Origin: Petunia secreta
Lineage: Eukaryota > Streptophyta > Magnoliopsida > Solanales > Solanaceae
NCBI GenBank assembly: GCA_029990175.1
Contig: JARKIP010000526.1
Span: forward strand, 15,001 to 79,000
DNA: 64,000 bases
Direction of reading: 5' to 3'
The notes below the pieces were generated by a model that was given only the letters and a program-made list of their open reading frames with translations, did not search any database and was not told where the DNA came from. Below are positions 37,421 through 51,959 of this stretch, one piece after another. A program made the translations under genes and the position numbers. Within the stretch, counting starts at the first letter, position 1. Each line of letters opens with the position of its first letter.

Positions 37421-37440
37421 GGTATTTTTTTTTCTTTCTG
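37421..37440 (+). other. Nine-T run replacing the TTTCGTT element
   Basis: Here GGTA is followed by nine Ts (37425-37433) and then CTTTCTG, where other copies have TTTCGTT before CTTTCTG. The CG is lost and the segment is two bases longer. This is the only such run I found, and it lies at the start of the more indel-rich right half. Confidence 0.8.
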
Positions 37441-37818
37441 AAAGGGCGGACTGTTCAAAAATGAAAATTCAAAATTTTGTCAAGAAATGCTATAAAAAGG
37501 GATAGTTTGCACTTTCTATAGCGAACATATAAAAAAAGAGGTAGGCGTTGTAAAGAAAAATGGGCTAGTACACAGTTTTTGAAAATCTGGTATTTCGTGC
37601 TTTCTGAAAGGGCGGACTGTTCAAAAAATGAAAATTCAAAATTTTGTCAAGAAATGCTATAAAAAGGGATAGTTTGCACTTTATATAGCGAACATATAAA
37701 AAAGAGGCAGGCGTTGTAAAGAAAAATGGACTAGTACTCAGTTTTTTGAAAAATCTGGTATTTCGTGCTTTCTGAAGGTGCGGACTGTTCAGAAAATGAA
37801 AATTCAAAATTTTGTCAA

Positions 37819-37832
37819 GAAATGAGAAATGA
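37819..37832 (+). repeat. 7-bp tandem microduplication
   Basis: GAAATGA occurs twice in succession (37819-37825 and 37826-37832) just before the ATATAAAAAGG block, lengthening one monomer by seven bases. I saw no other copy with this change. Confidence 0.85.
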
Positions 37833-40800
37833 TATAAAAAGGGATAGTTTGCACTTTATATAGCGAACATATAAAAAAGAGTTAGGCGTTGTAAAGAAAA
37901 ATGGGCTAGTACTCAGTTTTTTAAAAAATCTGGTATTTCGTGCTTTCTGAAGGTGCGGACTGTTCAAAAAATGAAAATTCAAAATTTTGTCGAGAAATGC
38001 TATAAAAAGGGATATTTTGCACTTTCTATAGCGAACATATAAAAAAGAGGAAGGCGTTGTAAAGAAATATGGGCTAGTACTCAGTTTTTTGAAAAATCTG
38101 GTATTTCTTTCTTTCTGAAAGGGCGGACTGTTCAAAAAATGAAAATTCAAATTTTGTCAAGAAATGCTATAAAAAGGGATAGTTTGCACTTTCTATAGCG
38201 AACATATAAAAAAAGAGGTAGGCGTTGTAAAGAAAAATGGGCTAGTACTCAGTTTTTGAAAAATCTGGTATTTCGTGCTTTCTGAAAGGGCGGACTGTTC
38301 AAAAAATGAAAATTCAAAATTTTGTCAAGAAATGCTATAAAAAGGGATAGTTTGCACTTTATATAGCGAACATATAAAAAAGAGGCAGGCGTTGTAAAGA
38401 AAAATGGACTAGTACTCAGTTTTTTGAAAAATCTGGTATTTCGTGCTTTCTGAAGGTGCGGACTGTTCAGAAAATGAAAATTCAAAATTTTGTCAAGAAA
38501 TGATATAAAAAGGGATAGTTTGCACTTTATATAGCGAACATATAAAAAAGAGTTAGGCGTTGTAAAGAAAAATGGGCTAGTACTCAGTTTTTTAAAAAAT
38601 CTGGTATTTCGTGCTTTCTGAAGGTGCGGACTGTTCAAAAAATGAAAATTCAAAATTTTGTCAAGAAATGCTATAAAAAGGGATAGTTTGCACTTTCTAT
38701 AGCGAACATATAAAAAAGAGGTAGGCGTTGTAAAGAAAAATGGGCTAGTACTCAGTTTTTTTAAAAATCTGGTATTTCGTGCTTTCTGAAAGGGCGGACT
38801 GTTCAAAAAATGAAAATTCAAAATTTTGTCAAGAAATGCTATAAAAAGGGATAGTTTGCACTTTATATAGCGATCATATAAAAAAGAGGTAGGCGTTGTA
38901 AAGAAAAATGGACTAGTACTCAGTTTTTTGAAAAATCTGGTATTTCGTGCTTTCTGAAGGTGCGGACTGTTCAGAAAATGAAAATTCAAAATTTTGTCAA
39001 GAAATGATATAAAAAGGGATAGTTTGCACTTTATATAGCGAAATATAAAAAAGAGTTAGGCGTTGTAAAGAAAAATGGGCTAGTACTCAGTTTTTTTAAA
39101 GATCTGGTATTTCGTGCTTTCTGAAAGGGCGGACTGTTCAAAAAATGAAATTCAAAATTTTGTCAAGAAATGCTATAAAAAGGGATAGTTTGCACTTTAT
39201 ATAGCGAACATATAAAAAAGAGGTAGGCGTTGTAAAGAAAAATGGACTAGTACTCAGTTTTTTTAAAAAATCTGGTATTTCGTGCTTTCTGAAGGTGCGG
39301 ACTGTTCAAAAAATGAAAATTCAAAATTTTGTCATGAAATGCTATAAAAAGGGATAGTTTGCACTTTCTATAGCGAACATATAAAAAAGAGGTAGGCGTT
39401 GTAAAGAAAAATGGGCTAGTACTCAGTTTTTTGAAAAATCTGGTATTTCGTGCTTTCTGAAAGGGCGGACTGTTCAAAAAATGAAAATTCAAAATTTTGT
39501 CAAGAAATGCTATAAAAAGGGATAGTTTGCACTTTATATAGCGAACATATAAAAAAGAGGTAGGCGTTGTAAAGAAAAATGGGCTAGTACTCAGTTTTTT
39601 GAAAAATCTGGTATTTCGTGCATTCTGAAGGTGCGGACTGTTCAAAAAATGAAAATTCAAAATTTTGTCAAGAAATGCTATAAAAAGGGATAGTTTGCAT
39701 TTTCTATAGCGAACATATAAAAAAGAGGTAGGCGTTGTAAAGAAAAATTGGCTAGTACTCAGTATTTTGAAAAATCTGGTATTTCGTACATTCTGAAGGT
39801 GCGGACTGTTCAAAAAATGAAAATTCAAAATTTCGTCAAGAAATGCTATAAAAAGGGATAGTTTGCATTTTCTATAGCGAACATATAAAAAAGAGGTAGG
39901 CGTTGTAAAGAAAAATAGGCTAGTACTCAGTATTTTGAAAAATCTGGTATTTCGTACATTCTGAAGGTGCGGAGCGGACTGTTCAAAAAATGAAAATTCA
40001 AAATTTTGTCAAGAAATGATATAAAAAGGGATAGTTTGCACTTTATATAGCGAAATATAAAAAAGAGTTAGGCGTTGTAAAGAAAAATGGGCTAGTACTC
40101 AGTTTTTTTAAAAATCTGGTATTTCGTGCTTTCTGAAAGGGCGGACTGTTCAAAAAATGAAAATTCAAAATTTTGTCAAGAAATGCTATAAAAAGGGATA
40201 GTTTGCATTTTCTATAGCGAACATATAAAAAAGAGGTAGGCGTTGTAAAGAAAAATTGGCTAGTACTCAGTTTTTTAAAAATCGTGTGTTTCGTGCTTTC
40301 TGAAGGTGCGGACTGTTCAAAAAATGAAAATTCAAAATTTTGTCAAGAAATGCTATAAAAAGGGATAGTTTGCATTTTCTATAGCGAACATATAAAAAAG
40401 AGGTAGGCGTTGTAAAGAAAAATTGGCTAGTACTCAGTATTTTGAAAAATCTGGTATTTCGTACATTCTGAAGGTGCGGACTGTTCAAAAAATGAAATTC
40501 AAAATTTCGTCAAGAAATGCTATAAAAAGGGATAGTTTGCACTTTATATAGCGAACATATAAAAAAGAGGTAGGCGTTGTAAAGAAAAATGGACTAGTAC
40601 TCAGTTTTTGAAAAATCTGGTATTTCGTGCTTTCTGAAGGTGCGGACTGTTCAGAAAATGAAAATTCAAAATTTTGTCAAGAAATGATATAAAAAGGGAT
40701 AGTTTGCACTTTATATAGCGAACATATAAAAAAAAGTTAGGCGTTGTAATGAAAAATGGGCTAGTACTCAGTTTTTTAAAAAATCGTGTGTTTCGTGCTT

Positions 40801-42989
40801 TCTGAAGGTGCGGACTGTTCAAAAATGAAAATTCAAAATTTTGTCAAGAAATGCTATAAAAAGGGATAGTTTGCACTTTCTATAGCGAACATATAAAAAA
40901 GAGGTAGGCGTTGTAAAGAAAAATGGGCTAGTATTCAGTTTTTTGAAAAATCTGGTATTTCGTACTTTCTGAAGGTGCGGACTGTTCAGAAAATGAAAAT
41001 TCAAAATTTTGTCAAGAAATGCTATAAAAAGGGATAGTTTGCACTTTATATAGCGAACATATAAAAAAGAGATAGGCGTTGTAAAGAAAAATGGGCTAGT
41101 ACTCAGTTTTTTGAAAAATCTGGTATTTCGTGCATTCTGAAGGTGCGGACTGTTCAAAAAATGAAAATTCAAAATTTTTTCAAGAAATGCTATAAAAAGG
41201 GATAGTTTGCACTTTATATAGCGAAATATAAAAAAGAGTTAGGCGTTGTAAAGAAAAATGGGCTAGTACTCAGTTTTTTAAAAAATCTGGTATTTCGTGC
41301 TTTCTGAAGGTGCGGACTGTTCAAAAAATGAAAATTCAAAATTTTGTCAAGAAATGCTATAAAAAGGGATAGTTTGCACTTTATATAGCGAACATATAAA
41401 AAAGAGATAGGCGTTGTAAAGAAAAATGGGCTAGTACTCAGTTTTTTGAAAAATCTGGTATTTCGTGCTTTCTGAAGGTGCGGACTGTTCAGAAAATGAA
41501 AATTCAAATTTTGTCAAGAATTGATATAAAAAGGGATAGTTTGCACTTTATATAGCGAAATATAAAAAAGAGTTAGGCGTTGTAAAGAAAAATGGGCTAG
41601 TACTCAGTTTTTTAAAAAATCTGGTATTTCGTGCTTTCTGAAGGTGCGGACTGTTCAAAAAATGAAAATTCAAAATTTTGTCAAGAAATGCTATAAAAAG
41701 GGATAGTTTGCACTTTCTATAGCGAACATATAAAAAAGATGTAGGCGTTGTAAAGAAAAATGGGCTAGTTCTCAGTTTTTTGAAAAATCTGGTATTTCGT
41801 GCTTTCTGAAAGGGCGGACTGTTCAAAAAATGAAAATTCAAAATTTTGTCAAGAAATGCTATAAAAAGGGATAGTTTGCACTTTCTATAGCGAACATATA
41901 AAAAAGAGGTAGGCGTTGTAAAGAAAAATGGGCTAGTACTCAGTTTTTTGAAAAATCTGGTATTTCGTGCTTTCTGAAAGGGCGGACTGTTCAAAAAATG
42001 AAAATTCAAAATTTTGTCAAGAAATGCTATAAAAAGGGATAGTTTGAACTTTATATAGCGAACATATAAAAAAGAGGTAGGCGTTGTAAAGAAAAATGGG
42101 CTAGTACTCAGTTTTTGAAAAATCTGGTATTTCGTGCATTCTGAAGGTGCGGACTGTTCAAAAAATGAAAATTCAAAATTTTGTCAAGAAATGCTATAAA
42201 AAGGGATAGTTTGCATTTTCTATAGCGAACATATAAAAAAGAGGTAGGCGTTGTAAAGAAAAATGGACTAGTACTCAGTTTTTTAAAAAATCTGGTATTT
42301 CGTGCTTTCTGAAGGTGCGGACTGTTCAAAAAATGAAAATTCAAAATTTTGTCAAGAAATGCTATAAAAAGGGATAGTTTGCACTTTCTATAGCGAACAT
42401 ATAAAAAAGAGGTAGGCGTTGTAAAGAAAAATGGGCTAGTACTCAGTTTTTTGAAAAATCTGGTATTTCGTGCTTTCTGAAAGGGCGGACTGTTCAAAAA
42501 ATGAAAATTCAAAATTTGTCAAGAAATGCTATAAAAAGGGATAGTTTGCACTTTATATAGCGAACATATAAAAAAGAGGTAGGCGTATTAAAGAAAAATG
42601 GGCTAGTACTCAGTTTTTTGAAAAATCTGGTATTTCGTGCATTCTGAAGGTGCGGACTGTTCAAAAAATGAAAATTCAAAATTTTGTCAAGAAATGCTAT
42701 AAAAAGGGATAGTTTGCATTTTCTATAGCGAACATATAAAAAAGAGGTAGGCGTTGTAAAGAAAAATTGGCTAGTACTCAGTATTTTGAAAAATCTGGTA
42801 TTTCGTACATTCTGAAGGTGCGGACTGTTCAAAAAATGAAAATTCAAAATTTCGTCAAGAAATGCTATAAAAAGGAATAGTTTGCATTTTCTATAGCGAA
42901 CATATAAAAAAGAGGTAGGCGTTGTAAAGAAAAATTGGCTAGTACTCAGTATTTTGAAAAATCTGGTATTTCGTACATTCTGAAGGTGC

Positions 42990-45900
42990 GGAGCGGACTG
43001 TTCAAAAAATGAAAATTCAAAATTTTGTCAAGAAATGCTATAAAAAGGGATAGTTTGCACTTTATATAGCGAACATATAAAAAAGAGGTAGGCGTTGTAA
43101 AGTAAAATGGGCTAGTACTCAGTTTTTTGAAAAATCTGGTATTTCGTGCTTTCTGAAGGTGCGGACTGTTCAAAAAATGAAAATTCAAAATTTTGTCAAG
43201 AAATGCTATAAAAAGGGATAGTTTGCACTTTCTATAGCGAACATATAAAAAGAGGCAGGCGTTGTAAAGAAAAATGGGCTAGTACTCAGTTTTTAAAAAA
43301 TCTGGTATTTCGTTCTTTCTGAAAGGGCGGACTGTTCAAAAAATGAAATTCAAAATTTTGTCAAGAAATGCTATAAAAAGGGATAGTTTGCACTTTCTAT
43401 AGCGAACATATAAAAAAGATGTAGGCGTTGTAAAGAAAAATGGGCTAGTTTCTCAGTTTTTTGAAAAATCTGGTATTTCGTGCTTTCTGAAAGGGCGGAC
43501 TGTTCAAAAAATGAAAATTCAAAATTTTGTCAAGAAATGCTATAAAAAGGGATAGTTTGCACTTTATATAGCGAACATATAAAAAAGAGGTAGGCGTTGT
43601 AAAGAAAAATGGGCTAGCACTCAGTTTTTTGAAAAATCTGGTATTTCGTGCATTCTGAAGGTGCGGACTGTTCAAAAAATGAAAATTCAAAATTTTGTCA
43701 AGAAATGCTATAAAAAGGGATAGTTTGCATTTTCTATAGCGAACATATAAAAAAGAGGTAGGCGTTAAAGAAAAATTGGCTAGTACTCAGTATTTTGAAA
43801 AATCTGGTATTTCGTACATTCTGAAGGTGCGGACTGTTCAAAAAATGAAAATTCAAATTTCGTCAAGAAATGCTATAAAAAGGGATAGTTTGCACTTTAT
43901 ATAGCGAACATATAAAAAAGAGGTAGGCGTTGTAAAGAAAAATGGACTAGTACTCAGTTTTTTGAAAAATCTGGTATTTCGTGCTTTCTGAAGGTGCGGA
44001 CTGTTCAGAAAATGAAAATTCAAAATTTTGTCAAGAAATGATATAAAAAGGGATAGTTTGCACTTTATATAGCGAAATATAAAAAAGAGTTAGGCGTTGT
44101 AAAGAAAAATGGGCTAGTACTCAGTTTTTTAAAAAATCTGGTATTTCGTGCTTTCTGAAGGTGCGGACTGTTCAAAAAATGAAAATTCAAAATTTTGTCA
44201 AGAAATGCTATAAAAAGGGATAGTTTGCACTTTCTATAGCGAACATATAAAAAAGATGTAGGCGTTGTAAAGAAAAATGGGCTAGTTCTCAGTTTTTTGA
44301 AAAATCTGGTATTTCGTGCTTTCTGAAAGGGCGGACTGTTCAAAAAAATGAAAATTCAAAATTTTGTCAAGAAATGCTATAAAAAGGGATAGTTTGCACT
44401 TTATATAGCGAACATATAAAAAAGAGGTAGGCGTTGTAAAGAAAAATGGGCTAGTACTCAGTTTTTTGAAAAATCTGGTATTTCGTGCATTCTGAAGGTG
44501 CGGACTGTTCAAAAAATGAAAATTCAAAATTTTGTCAAGAAATGCTATAAAAAGGGATAGTTTGCATTTTCTATAGCGAACATATAAAAAAGAGGTAGGC
44601 GTTGTAAAGAAAAATTGGCTAGTACTCAGTATTTTGAAAAATCTGGTATTTCGTACATTCTGAAGGTGCGGACTGTTCAAAAAATGAAAATTCAAAATTT
44701 CGTCAAGAAATGCTATAAAAAGGGATAGTTTGCATTTTCTATAGCGAACATATAAAAAAGAGGTAGGCGTTGTAAAGAAAAATTGGCTAGTACTCAGTAT
44801 TTTGAAAAATCTGGTATTTCGTACATTCTGAAGGTGCGGAGCGGACTGTTCAAAAAATGAAAATTCAAAATTTTGTCAAGAAATGCTATAAAAAGGGATA
44901 GTTTGCACTTTATATAGCGAACATATAAAAAAGAGGTAGGCGTTGTAAAGTAAAATGGGCTAGTACTCAGTTTTTTGAAAAATCTGGTATTTCGTGCTTT
45001 CTGAAGGTGCGGACTGTTCAAAAAATGAAAATTCAAAATTTTGTCAAGAAATGCTATAAAAAGAGATAGTTTGCACTTTCTATAGCGAACATATAAAAAA
45101 GAGGCAGGCGTTGTAAAGAAAAATGGGCTAGTACTCAGTTTTTTAAAAAATCTGGTATTTCGTTCTTTCTGAAAGGGCGGACTGTTCAAAAAATGAAAAT
45201 TCAAAATTTTGTCAAGAAATGCTATAAAAAGGGATAGTTTGCACTTTCTATAGCGAACATATAAAAAAGATGTAGGCGTTGTAAAGAAAAATGGGCTAGT
45301 TCTCAGTTTTTTGAAAAATCTGGTATTTCGTGCTTTCTGAAAGGGCGGACTGTTCAAAAAATGAAAATTCAAAATTTTGTCAAGAAATGCTATAAAAAGG
45401 GATAGTTTGCACTTTATATAGCGAACATATAAAAAAGAGGTAGGCGTTGTAAAGAAAAATGGACTAGTACTCAGTTTTTTAAAAAATCTGGTATTTCGTG
45501 CTTTCTGAAGGTGCGGACTGTTCAAAAAATGAAAATTCAAAATTTTGTCAAGAAATGCTATAAAAAGGGATAGTTTGCACTTTCTATAGCGAACATATAA
45601 AAAAGAGGTAGGCGTTGTAAAGAAAAATGGGCTAGTACTCAGTTTTTTGAAAAATCTGGTATTTCGTGCTTTCTGAAAGGGCGGACTGTTCAAAAAATGA
45701 AAATTCAAAATTTTGTCAAGAAATGCTATAAAAAGGGATAGTTTGCACTTTATATAGCGAACATATAAAAAAGAGGTAGGCGTTGTAAAGAAAAATGGGC
45801 TAGTACTCAGTTTTTTGAAAAATCTTGTATTTCGTGCATTCTGAAGGTGCGGACTGTTCAAAAAATGAAAATTCAAAATTTTGTCAAGAAATGCTATAAA

Positions 45901-48900
45901 AAGGGATAGTTTGCATTTTCTATAGCGAACATATAAAAAAGAGGTAGGCGTTGTAAAGAAAAATTGGCTAGTACTCAGTATTTTGAAAAATCTGGTATTT
46001 CGTACATTCTGAAGGTGCGGACTGTTCAAAAAATGAAAATTCAAAATTTCGTCAAGAAATGCTATAAAAAGGGATAGTTTGCACTTTATATAGCGAACAT
46101 ATAAAAAAGAGGTAGGCGTTGTAAAGAAAAATGGACTAGTACTCAGTTTTTTGAAAAATCTGGTATTTCGTGCTTTCTGAAGGTGCGGACTGTTCAGAAA
46201 ATGAAAATTCAAAATTTTGTCAAGAAATGATATAAAAAGGGATAGTTTGCACTTTATATAGCGAAATATAAAAAAGAGTTAGGCGTTGTAAAGAAAAATG
46301 GGCTAGTACTCAGTTTTTTAAAAAATCTGGTATTTCGTGCTTTCTGAAGGTGCGGACTGTTCAAAAAATGAAAATTCAAAATTTTGTCAAGAAATGCTAT
46401 AAAAAGGGATAGTTTGCACTTTCTATAGCGAACATATAAAAAAGATGTAGGCGTTGTAAAGAAAAATGGGCTAGTTCTCAGTTTTTTGAAAAATCTGGTA
46501 TTTCGTGCTTTCTGAAAGGGCGGACTGTTAAAAAAATGAAAATTCAAAATTTTGTCAAGAAATGCTATAAAAAGGGATAGTTTGCACTTTATATAGCGAA
46601 CATATAAAAAAGAGGTAGGCGTTGTAAAGAAAAATGGACTAGTACTCAGTTTTTTAAAAAATCTGGTATTTCGTGCTTTCTGAAGGTGCGGACTATTCAA
46701 AAAATGAAAATTCAAAATTTTGTCAAGAAATGCTATAAAAAGGGATAGTTTGCATTTTCTATAGCGAACATATAAAAAAGAGGTAGGCGTTGTAAAGAAA
46801 AATTGGCTAGTACTCAGTATTTTGAAAAATCTGGTATTTCGTACATTCTGAAGGTGCGGACTGTTCAAAAAATGAAAATTCAAAATTTCGTCAAGAAATG
46901 CTATAAAAAGGGATAGTTTGCATTTTCTATAGCGAACATATAAAAAAGAGGTAGGCGTTGTAAAGAAAAATTGGCTAGTACTCAGTATTTTGAAAAATCT
47001 GGTATTTCGTACATTCTGAAGGTGCGGAGCGGACTGTTCAAAAAATGAAAATTCAAAATTTTGTCAAGAAATGCTATAAAAAGGGATAGTTTGCACTTTA
47101 TAAAGCGAACATATAAAAAAGAGGTAGGCGTTGTAAAGTAAAATGGGCTAGTACTCAGTTTTTTGAAAAATCTGGTATTTCGTGCTTTCTGAAGGTGCGG
47201 ACTGTTCAAAAATTGAAAATTCAAAATTTTGTCAAGAAATGCTATAAAAAGGGATAGTTTGCACTTTCTATAGCGAACATATAAAAAAGAGGCAGGCGTT
47301 GTAAAGAAAAATGGGCTAGTACTCAGTTTTTTGAAAAATCTGGTATTTCGTGCTTTCTGAAGGTGCGGACTGTTCAGAAAATGAAAATTCAAAATTTTGT
47401 CAAGAAATGATATAAAAAGGGATAGTTTGCACTTTATATAGCGAACATATAAAAAAGAGGTAGGCGTTGTAAAGAAAAATGGGCTAGTACTCAGTTTTTT
47501 GAAAAATCTGGTATTTCGTGCTTTCTGAAAGGGCGGACTGTTCAAAAAATGAAAATTCAAAATTTTGTCAAGAAATGCTATAAAAAGGGATAGTTTGCAC
47601 TTTATATAGCGAACATATAAAAAAGAGGTAGGCGTTGTAAAGAAAAATGGGCTAGTACTCAGTTTTTTGAAAAATCTGGTATTTCGTGCATTCTGAAGGT
47701 GCGGACTGTTCAAAAAATGAAAATTCAAAATTTTGTCAAGAAATGCTATAAAAAGGGATAGTTTGCATTTTCTATAGCGAACATATAAAAAAGAGGTAGG
47801 CGTTGTAAAGAAAAATTGGCTAGTACTCAGTATTTTGAAAAATCTGGTATTTCGTACATTCTGAAGGTGCGGACTGTTCAAAAAATGAAAATTCAAAATT
47901 TCGTCAAGAAATGCTATAAAAAGGGATAGTTTGCATTTTCTATAGCGAACATATAAAAAAGAGGTAGGCGTTGTAAAGAAAAATTGGCTAGTACTCAGTA
48001 TTTTGAAAAATCTGGTATTTCGTACATTCTGAAGGTGCGGAGCGGACTGTTCAAAAAATGAAAATTCAAAATTTTGTCAAGAAATGCTATAAAAAGGGAT
48101 AGTTTGCACTTTATAAAGCGAACATATAAAAAAGAGGTAGGCGTTGTAAAGTAAAATGGGCTAGTACTCAGTTTTTTGAAAAATCTGGTATTTCGTGCTT
48201 TCTGAAGGTGCGGACTGTTCAAAAATTGAAAATTCAAAATTTTGTCAAGAAATGCTATAAAAAGGGATAGTTTGCACTTTCTATAGCGAACATATAAAAA
48301 AGAGGCAGGCGTTGTAAAGAAAAATGGGCTAGTACTCAGTTTTTTAAAAAATCTGGTATTTCGTTCTTTCTGAAAGGGCGGACTGTTCAAAAAATGAAAA
48401 TTCAAAATTTTGTCAAGAAATGCTATAAAAAGGGATAGTTTGCACTTCATATAGCGAACATATAAAAAAGAGGTAGGCGTTGTAAAGAAAAATGGACTAG
48501 TACTCAGTTTTTTGAAAAATCTGGTATTTCGTGCTTTCTGAAGGTGCGGACTGTTCAGAAAATGAAAATTCAAAATTGTCAAGAAATGATATAAAAAGGG
48601 ATAGTTTGCACTTTATATAGCGAACATATAAAAAAAAGTTAGGCGTTGTAATGAAAAATGGGCTAGTACTCAGTTTTTTAAAAAATCGTGTGTTTCGTGC
48701 TTTCTGAAGGTGCGGACTGTTCAAAAAATGAAAATTCAAAATTTTGTCAAGAAATGCTATAAAAAGGGATAGTTTGCACTTTCTATAGCGAACATATAAA
48801 AAAGAGGTAGGCGTTGTAAAGAAAAATGGACTAGTACTCAGTTTTTTGAAAAATCTGGTATTTCGTGCTTTCTGAAGGTGCGGACTGTTCAGAAAATGAA

Positions 48901-50234
48901 AATTCAAAATTTCGTCAAGAAATGCTATAAAAAGGGATAGTTTGCACTTTATATAGCGAACATATAAAAAAGAGGTAGGCGTTGTAAAGAAAAATGGACT
49001 AGTACTCAGTTTTTTGAAAAATCTGGTATTTCGTGCTTTCTGAAGGTGCGGACTGTTCAGAAAATGAAAATTCAAAATTTTGTCAAGAAATGATATAAAA
49101 AGGGATAGTTTGCACTTTATATAGCGAAATATAAAAAAGAGTTAGGCGTTGTAAAGAAAAATGGGCTAGTACTCAGTTTTTTAAAAAATCTGGTATTTCG
49201 TGCTTTCTGAAGGTGCGGACTGTTCAAAAAATGAAAATTCAAAATTTTGTCAAGAAATGCTATAAAAAGGGATAGTTTGCACTTTCTATAGCGAACATAT
49301 AAAAAAGATGTAGGCGTTGTAAAGAAAAATGGGCTAGTTCTCAGTTTTTTGAAAAATCTGGTATTTCGTGCTTTCTGAAAGGGCGGACTGTTCAAAAAAT
49401 GAAAATTCAAAATTTTGTCAAGAAATGCTATAAAAAGGGATAGTTTGCACTTTATATAGCGAACATATAAAAAAGAGGTAGGCGTTGTAAAGAAAAATGG
49501 ACTAGTACTCAGTTTTTTAAAAAATCTGGTATTTCGTGCTTTCTGAAGGTGCGGACTGTTCAAAAAATGAAAATTCAAAATTTTGTCAAGAAATGCTATA
49601 AAAAGGGATAGTTTGCACTTTCTATAGCGAACATATAAAAAAGAGGTAGGCGTTGTAAAGAAAAATGGGCTAGTACTCAGTTTTTTGAAAAATCTGGTAT
49701 TTCGTGCTTTCTGAAAGGGCGGACTGTTCAAAAAATGAAAATTCAAAATTTTGTCAAGAAATGCTATAAAAAGGGATAGTTTGAACTTTATATAGCGAAC
49801 ATATAAAAAAGAGGTAGGCGTTGTAAAGAAAAATGGGCTAGTACTCAGTTTTTTGAAAAATCTGGTATTTCGTGCATTCTGAAGGTGCGGACTGTTCAAA
49901 AAATGAAAATTCAAAATTTTGTCAAGAAATGCTATAAAAAGGGATAGTTTGCATTTTCTATAGCGAACATATAAAAAAGAGGTAGGCGTTGTAAAGAAAA
50001 ATTGGCTAGTACTCAGTATTTTGAAAAATCTGGTATTTCGTACATTCTGAAGGTGCGGACTGTTCAAAAAATGAAAATTCAAAATTTCGTCAAGAAATGC
50101 TATAAAAAGGGATAGTTTGCATTTTCTATAGCGAACATATAAAAAAGAGGTAGGCGTTGTAAAGAAAAATTGGCTAGTACTCAGTATTTTGAAAAATCTG
50201 GTATTTCGTACATTCTGAAGGTGCGGAGCGGACT
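42990..50234. repeat. Cassette series with constant ends and variable interior (11, 13, 6, 13 monomers)
   Basis: The 5-bp duplication (GCGGAGCGGAC) occurs at 42990, 44838, 47026, 48039 and 50225. The intervals correspond to 11, 13, 6 and 13 monomers. Each cassette starts with a GTAAAATGGG monomer followed by a GGCAGG monomer. Each ends with a GCATTTTC/ATTGGC/TACATTC monomer, then one preceded by AATTTCGTC and also GCATTTTC/ATTGGC, carrying the duplication. The middle varies: GATGTAGG, GGACTAG, GAAATATAAA/GTTAGG and GTGCATTC monomers are reused in different numbers. About 47,590-48,660 repeats at 49,776-50,846 (offset 2,186 bp) with few changes. Confidence 0.75.
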
Positions 50235-51959
50235 GTTCAAAAAATGAAAATTCAAAATTTTGTCAAGAAATGCTATAAAAAGGGATAGTTTGCACTTTAT
50301 AAAGCGAACATATAAAAAAGAGGTAGGCGTTGTAAAGTAAAATGGGCTAGTACTCAGTTTTTTGAAAAATCTGGTATTTCGTGCTTTCTGAAGGTGCGGA
50401 CTGTTCAAAAATTGAAAATTCAAAATTTTGTCAAGAAATGCTATAAAAAGGGATAGTTTGCACTTTCTATAGCGAACATATAAAAAAGAGGCAGGCGTTG
50501 TAAAGAAAAATGGGCTAGTACTCAGTTTTTTAAAAAATCTGGTATTTCGTTCTTTCTGAAAGGGCGGACTGTTCAAAAAATGAAAATTCAAAATTTTGTC
50601 AAGAAATGCTATAAAAAGGGATAGTTTGCACTTCATATAGCGAACATATAAAAAAGAGGTAGGCGTTGTAAAGAAAAATGGACTAGTACTAAGTTTTTTG
50701 AAAAATCTGGTATTTCGTGCTTTCTGAAGGTGCGGACTGTTCAGAAAATGAAAATTCAAAATTGTCAAGAAATGATATAAAAAGGGATAGTTTGCACTTT
50801 ATATAGCGAACATATAAAAAAAAGTTAGGCGTTGTAATGAAAAATGGGCTAGTACTCAGTTTTTTAAAAAATCTGGTATTTCGTGCTTTCTGAAGGTGCG
50901 GACTGTTCAAAAATTGAAAATTCAAAATTTTGTCAAGAAATGCTATAAAAAGGGATAGTTTGCACTTTCTATAGCGAACATATAAAAAAGATGTAGGCGT
51001 TGTAAAGAAAAATGGGCTAGTTCTCAGTTTTTTGAAAAATCTGGTATTTCGTGCTTTCTGAAAGGGCGGACTGTTCAAAAAATGAAAATTCAAAATTTTG
51101 TCAAGAAATGCTATAAAAAGGGATAGTTTGCACTTTATATAGCGAACATATAAAAAAGAGGTAGGCGTTGTAAAGAAAAATGGACTAGTACTCAGTTTTT
51201 TAAAAAATCTGGTATTTCGTGCTTTCTGAAGGTGCGGACTGTTCAAAAAATGAAAATTCAAAATTTTGTCAAGAAATGCTATAAAAAGGGATAGTTTGCA
51301 CTTTCTATAGCGAACATATAAAAAAGAGGTAGGCGTTGTAAAGAAAAATGGGCTAGTACTCAGTTTTTTGAAAAATCTGGTATTTCGTGCTTTCTGAAAG
51401 GGCGGACTGTTCAAAAAATGAAAATTCAAAATTTTGTCAAGAAATGCTATAAAAAGGGATAGTTTGCACTTTATATAGCGAACATATAAAAAAGAGGTAG
51501 GCGTTGTAAAGAAAAATGGGCTAGTACTCAGTTTTTTGAAAAATCTGGTATTTCGTGCATTCTGAAGGTGCGGACTGTTCAAAAAATGAAAATTCAAAAT
51601 TTTGTCAAGAAATGCTATAAAAAGGGATAGTTTGCATTTTCTATAGCGAACATATAAAAAAGAGGTAGGCGTTGTAAAGAAAAATGGGCTAGTACTCAGT
51701 TTTTTGAAAAATCTGGTATTTCGTGCTTTCTGAAGGTGCGGACTGTTCAAAAAATGAAAATTCAAAATTTTGTCAACAAATGCTATAAAAAGAGATAGTT
51801 TGCACTTCATATAGCGAACATATAAAAAAGAGGTAGGCGTTGTAAAGAAAAATGGACTAGTACTCAGTTTTTTGAAAAATCTGGTATTTCGTGCTTTCTG
51901 AAGGTGCGGACTGTTCAGAAAATGAAAATTCAAAATTTTTTCAAGAAATGATATAAAAA

